In this document: positions 3,663-5,889 of the stretch, piece after piece
Layout: the number at the start of each line of letters is the position of its first letter
How positions within the stretch are numbered: the stretch's first letter is position 1
Source of the DNA: Candidatus Aminicenantota bacterium
GTDB taxonomy: Bacteria; Acidobacteriota; Aminicenantia; Aminicenantales; Saccharicenantaceae
Reading direction: 5' to 3'
DNA length: 5,889 nt
Assembly: GCA_026393955.1 (NCBI GenBank)
Contig: JAPKZE010000108.1
Coordinates: 1-5,889 of the forward strand
The notes under the pieces: generated by a model
Told to the model about the DNA's origin: nothing
The model's input: the letters and a program-made list of their open reading frames with translations, nothing else
The model's database searches: none
Position numbers and translations under genes: made by a program

Positions 3663-5889
3663 ATGGCGAGCACAGAGAGCATCATCCTTCGCGGCGTCCG
3701 GGTCCACAACATCAAGGGCGTCGACCTGGACATCCCCCTGAACAAGCTCATCGTCGTCACAGGGGTCAGCGGTTCGGGCAAGTCCTCCCTGGCCTTCGAC
3801 ACTCTCTACGCCGAGGGCCAGCGCCGCTACATCGAGTCCCTCTCCTCCTACGCCCGCCAGTTCCTCGAGCGGATGGACAAGCCCGACGCCGACCTCATCG
3901 AGGGCATCCCGCCGGCCATCGCCATCCAGCAGAAGGGCGCGGCCAAGAACCCCCGTTCGACCGTGGCCACGGTCACCGAGATCTTCGATTTCCTCCGGGT
4001 GCTCTACGCCCGCATCGGCACCGTCCATTGCCTCCAATGCGGCCGGCCCGTCGTCCGCGACACGATCGACGGCATCGTCGCCGAGCTCTCCCGCGAGCCC
4101 CCGGGCACCCGCGCCTTCGTCACCTTCTCCTGGCCGCGGGAGCGGGGCCTGGCCTCGCTCAAGAAGGACGGCTTCACCCGGGCCGTCGCCGCCGGCGCGG
4201 TCGTCGATCTCGAAGCCACGCCGAAAGCCCGCGACGCCGTGGACGTTCTGGTCGACCGGATCACCCTCGGGGTCGACGAGCGGGAGCGGCTGGCCGACTC
4301 GCTCGAGATGGGCCTCAAGAAAGGCCTGGGCCGGGTCGCCGTCCGGACCGAAGACGGGCGCGAGTTCCGCTTCTCCGAGAAGCTCGAGTGCCGCGCCTGC
4401 CGGCTGCCCGCCGAAGACCCCTACCCCAACCTGTTCTCCTTCAACAGCCCGCACGGAGCCTGCCCCGAGTGCCACGGCTTCGGCGACATGGCCGTCATCG
4501 ACGAGGACAAGGTCATCCCCGACCGCACGAAGAGCCTGGAGCAGGGCGCGGTCGAGCCCTGGACGAAGCCCCTGTCCAAGGGCATGCAAAAGGAGCTCCT
4601 GGCCGAGGCCCGGCGCCGGAAGATCCCCACCACCGTCCCCTTTCGCGACCTCCGTTCCAAGGACCAGCGCTTCGTCCTCGACGGCGGCGACGGCTACTAC
4701 GGCGTCAAGGGTTTCTTCGATTGGCTCCAATCCAAGAAATATAAGGTCCAGGTCCGGGTCCTGCTCAGCCGCTACCGGAAGTACGTCGCCTGCCCGGCTT
4801 GCGCCAAGACCCGGCTCAACGCCCGGGCCCTGGCCGTCCGCGTCAAGGGCCTGAACATCGGCGAGGTCGTCCACATGACCGTCGGGGAGGCCTCGGCCTT
4901 CTTCGCCGGCCTCGACCTCCGGCCGTACGACCGCCAGGTGGCCGACAAGCTCGTCCAGGAGATCCGCGGCCGCCTCCGCTTCCTTATGGAGGTCGGCCTC
5001 GACTACATCGCGCTCGACCGCATGACCTTCACCCTGAGCGGCGGCGAGGCCCAGCGCATCAGCCTGGCCGCGGCCCTCAGCGCCTCGCTCGTGGGGACGC
5101 TCTTCGTCCTCGACGAGCCCTCGATCGGGCTCCACCCGCGTGACAACCTCCGCCTCGTCCAGATCCTGCGGTCGCTCAAGGACATCGGCAACACCGTCGT
5201 CGTCGTCGAGCACGACCCGGACATCATCGGCGCCGCCGAGCACGTCGTCGACATGGGCCCGCGCGCGGGCGAAGCCGGCGGCGAGGTCGTTTTCGAAGGC
5301 TCGTGGCTGGCCTTCCTGCGCAGCCCCGGATCCCTCACGGCCCAGTACATCCGCGGCGAGAAGGTCGTCGCCTTGCCGCCGGCCCGCCGGCCGGTCAAGA
5401 CCTTCCTCGAGATCCGCGACGCCCACAAGCACAATCTCAAGCACATCGACGTCCGCATCCCCCTCGGCCTCTTCACCTGCGTCACCGGCGTGTCCGGCTC
5501 GGGCAAGAGCACCCTCGTCCACGACGTCCTCTTCGAGGGCCTCGAAGGGACGTCCGAGAACGGCTTCGGAGAGATCCGCGGCCGGGACAAGATCGCCAAG
5601 GTCATCATGGTCGACCAGTCCCCCCTGAGCGCGTCCCCGCGGTCGATCCCGGCCACCTACACCAAGGCCATGGACGGCATCCGCGACCTCTTCAGCGACA
5701 CCCGCGAGGCCAAGCTCATGGGCTTCCGCCCGTGCTTCTTCTCCTTCTACACGGCCGGCTGCCGCTGCGAGGACTGCAAGGGCGCCGGCGTCCAGGTCGT
5801 CGAGATGCAGTTCCTGTCGGACGTCAGCCTCGTGTGCGACGCCTGCAAGGGCCGGCGGTTCAAGAAGGACATCCTCGACGTGCGCTGGA
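3663..5889 (+). CDS. uvrA: Excinuclease ABC subunit UvrA, C-terminus beyond the window
   Basis: The frame is open for 742 codons to the right edge; about 180-200 residues are probably missing. UvrA is the ATP-dependent damage sensor of nucleotide excision repair and loads UvrB on DNA. In order: Walker A GVSGSGKSS (34-42) with the hallmark YAEGQRRYIESLSSYARQF; UvrB-binding region (about 120-240); zinc module C243/C246/C267/C270; insertion region with VRVLLSRYRKY; LSGGEAQR (458-465), Walker B LFVLDEPS (D484, E485) and H517; second Walker A GVSGSGKST (609-617); C-terminal zinc finger C702/C705/C725/C728. An in-frame TAG at 3657 makes the ATG at 3663 the first possible start; GGGA (3653-3656) is a weak ribosome site. 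The segment before the last finger reads FSFYTAGCRC, where UvrA normally has FSFN.xGGRC. The second signature and Walker B are off-window. It could be a paralogue rather than the main UvrA. Confidence 0.93.
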   Translation, partial: MASTESIILRGVRVHNIKGVDLDIPLNKLIVVTGVSGSGKSSLAFDTLYAEGQRRYIESLSSYARQFLERMDKPDADLIEGIPPAIAIQQKGAAKNPRSTVATVTEIFDFLRVLYARIGTVHCLQCGRPVVRDTIDGIVAELSREPPGTRAFVTFSWPRERGLASLKKDGFTRAVAAGAVVDLEATPKARDAVDVLVDRITLGVDERERLADSLEMGLKKGLGRVAVRTEDGREFRFSEKLECRACRLPAEDPYPNLFSFNSPHGACPECHGFGDMAVIDEDKVIPDRTKSLEQGAVEPWTKPLSKGMQKELLAEARRRKIPTTVPFRDLRSKDQRFVLDGGDGYYGVKGFFDWLQSKKYKVQVRVLLSRYRKYVACPACAKTRLNARALAVRVKGLNIGEVVHMTVGEASAFFAGLDLRPYDRQVADKLVQEIRGRLRFLMEVGLDYIALDRMTFTLSGGEAQRISLAAALSASLVGTLFVLDEPSIGLHPRDNLRLVQILRSLKDIGNTVVVVEHDPDIIGAAEHVVDMGPRAGEAGGEVVFEGSWLAFLRSPGSLTAQYIRGEKVVALPPARRPVKTFLEIRDAHKHNLKHIDVRIPLGLFTCVTGVSGSGKSTLVHDVLFEGLEGTSENGFGEIRGRDKIAKVIMVDQSPLSASPRSIPATYTKAMDGIRDLFSDTREAKLMGFRPCFFSFYTAGCRCEDCKGAGVQVVEMQFLSDVSLVCDACKGRRFKKDILDVRW

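Noticed and set aside
3576..5522. 648-codon open frame on the minus strand
   Set aside because: It lies opposite uvrA, whose plus-strand frame has strong family motifs. The antisense frame is low-complexity (rich in Asp, Glu, Gly, Ala) and arises from the G/C third-position bias.

Overview
The window is GC-rich bacterial DNA (clearly above 60% GC by eye, with strong G/C preference at third codon positions). It holds six protein genes, two of them cut by the window edges, and no RNA gene I can recognise. The source looks like a free-living or environmental bacterium. The form of UvrA, the MenA-type prenyltransferase and the REP-like intergenic repeats would suit an Acidobacteriota/Aminicenantota-like lineage. 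That placement is an impression from memory and has low confidence.

Left block (1-951, minus strand): a YdfG-type short-chain dehydrogenase gene is followed after 13 bases by the start of kbl (2-amino-3-ketobutyrate CoA ligase), which runs off the left edge. The pair makes sense as a threonine/allo-threonine to glycine route: the dehydrogenase family can make the unstable 2-amino-3-ketobutyrate that Kbl cleaves. A good sigma70-like promoter and a strong ribosome binding site precede the dehydrogenase.

Divergent spacer (952-1173): it carries a perfect 31-bp inverted repeat (1014-1044 and 1122-1152) that is AT-rich inside GC-rich DNA. The arms lie between the two outward-facing promoters, and the right arm overlaps the predicted -35 of the plus-strand operon.

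Middle block (1174-2777, plus strand): a MenA-like UbiA-family prenyltransferase overlaps by 10 bases a CPBP (CAAX/bacteriocin-processing) intramembrane protease gene. Both products are integral membrane proteins.

Convergent spacer and mntP (2778-3418): the spacer is only 74 bases. It contains a terminator-like inverted repeat at the end of the protease gene and a strong hairpin that abuts the stop codon of mntP, a minus-strand manganese exporter gene.

Right block (3419-5889): a 244-base, GC-rich, hairpin-prone spacer has outward-facing extended -10 promoters for mntP and for uvrA. The uvrA frame is open from 3663 to the right edge (742 codons visible). It encodes both Walker A motifs, the first ABC signature and the zinc modules, with an unusual sequence just before the C-terminal zinc finger.

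No CRISPR array, tRNA, rRNA, transposase gene or defence cassette is visible. The most notable items are the repeat elements, the dehydrogenase-kbl pairing and the atypical UvrA segment. I do not see convincing evidence for a wholly new system.
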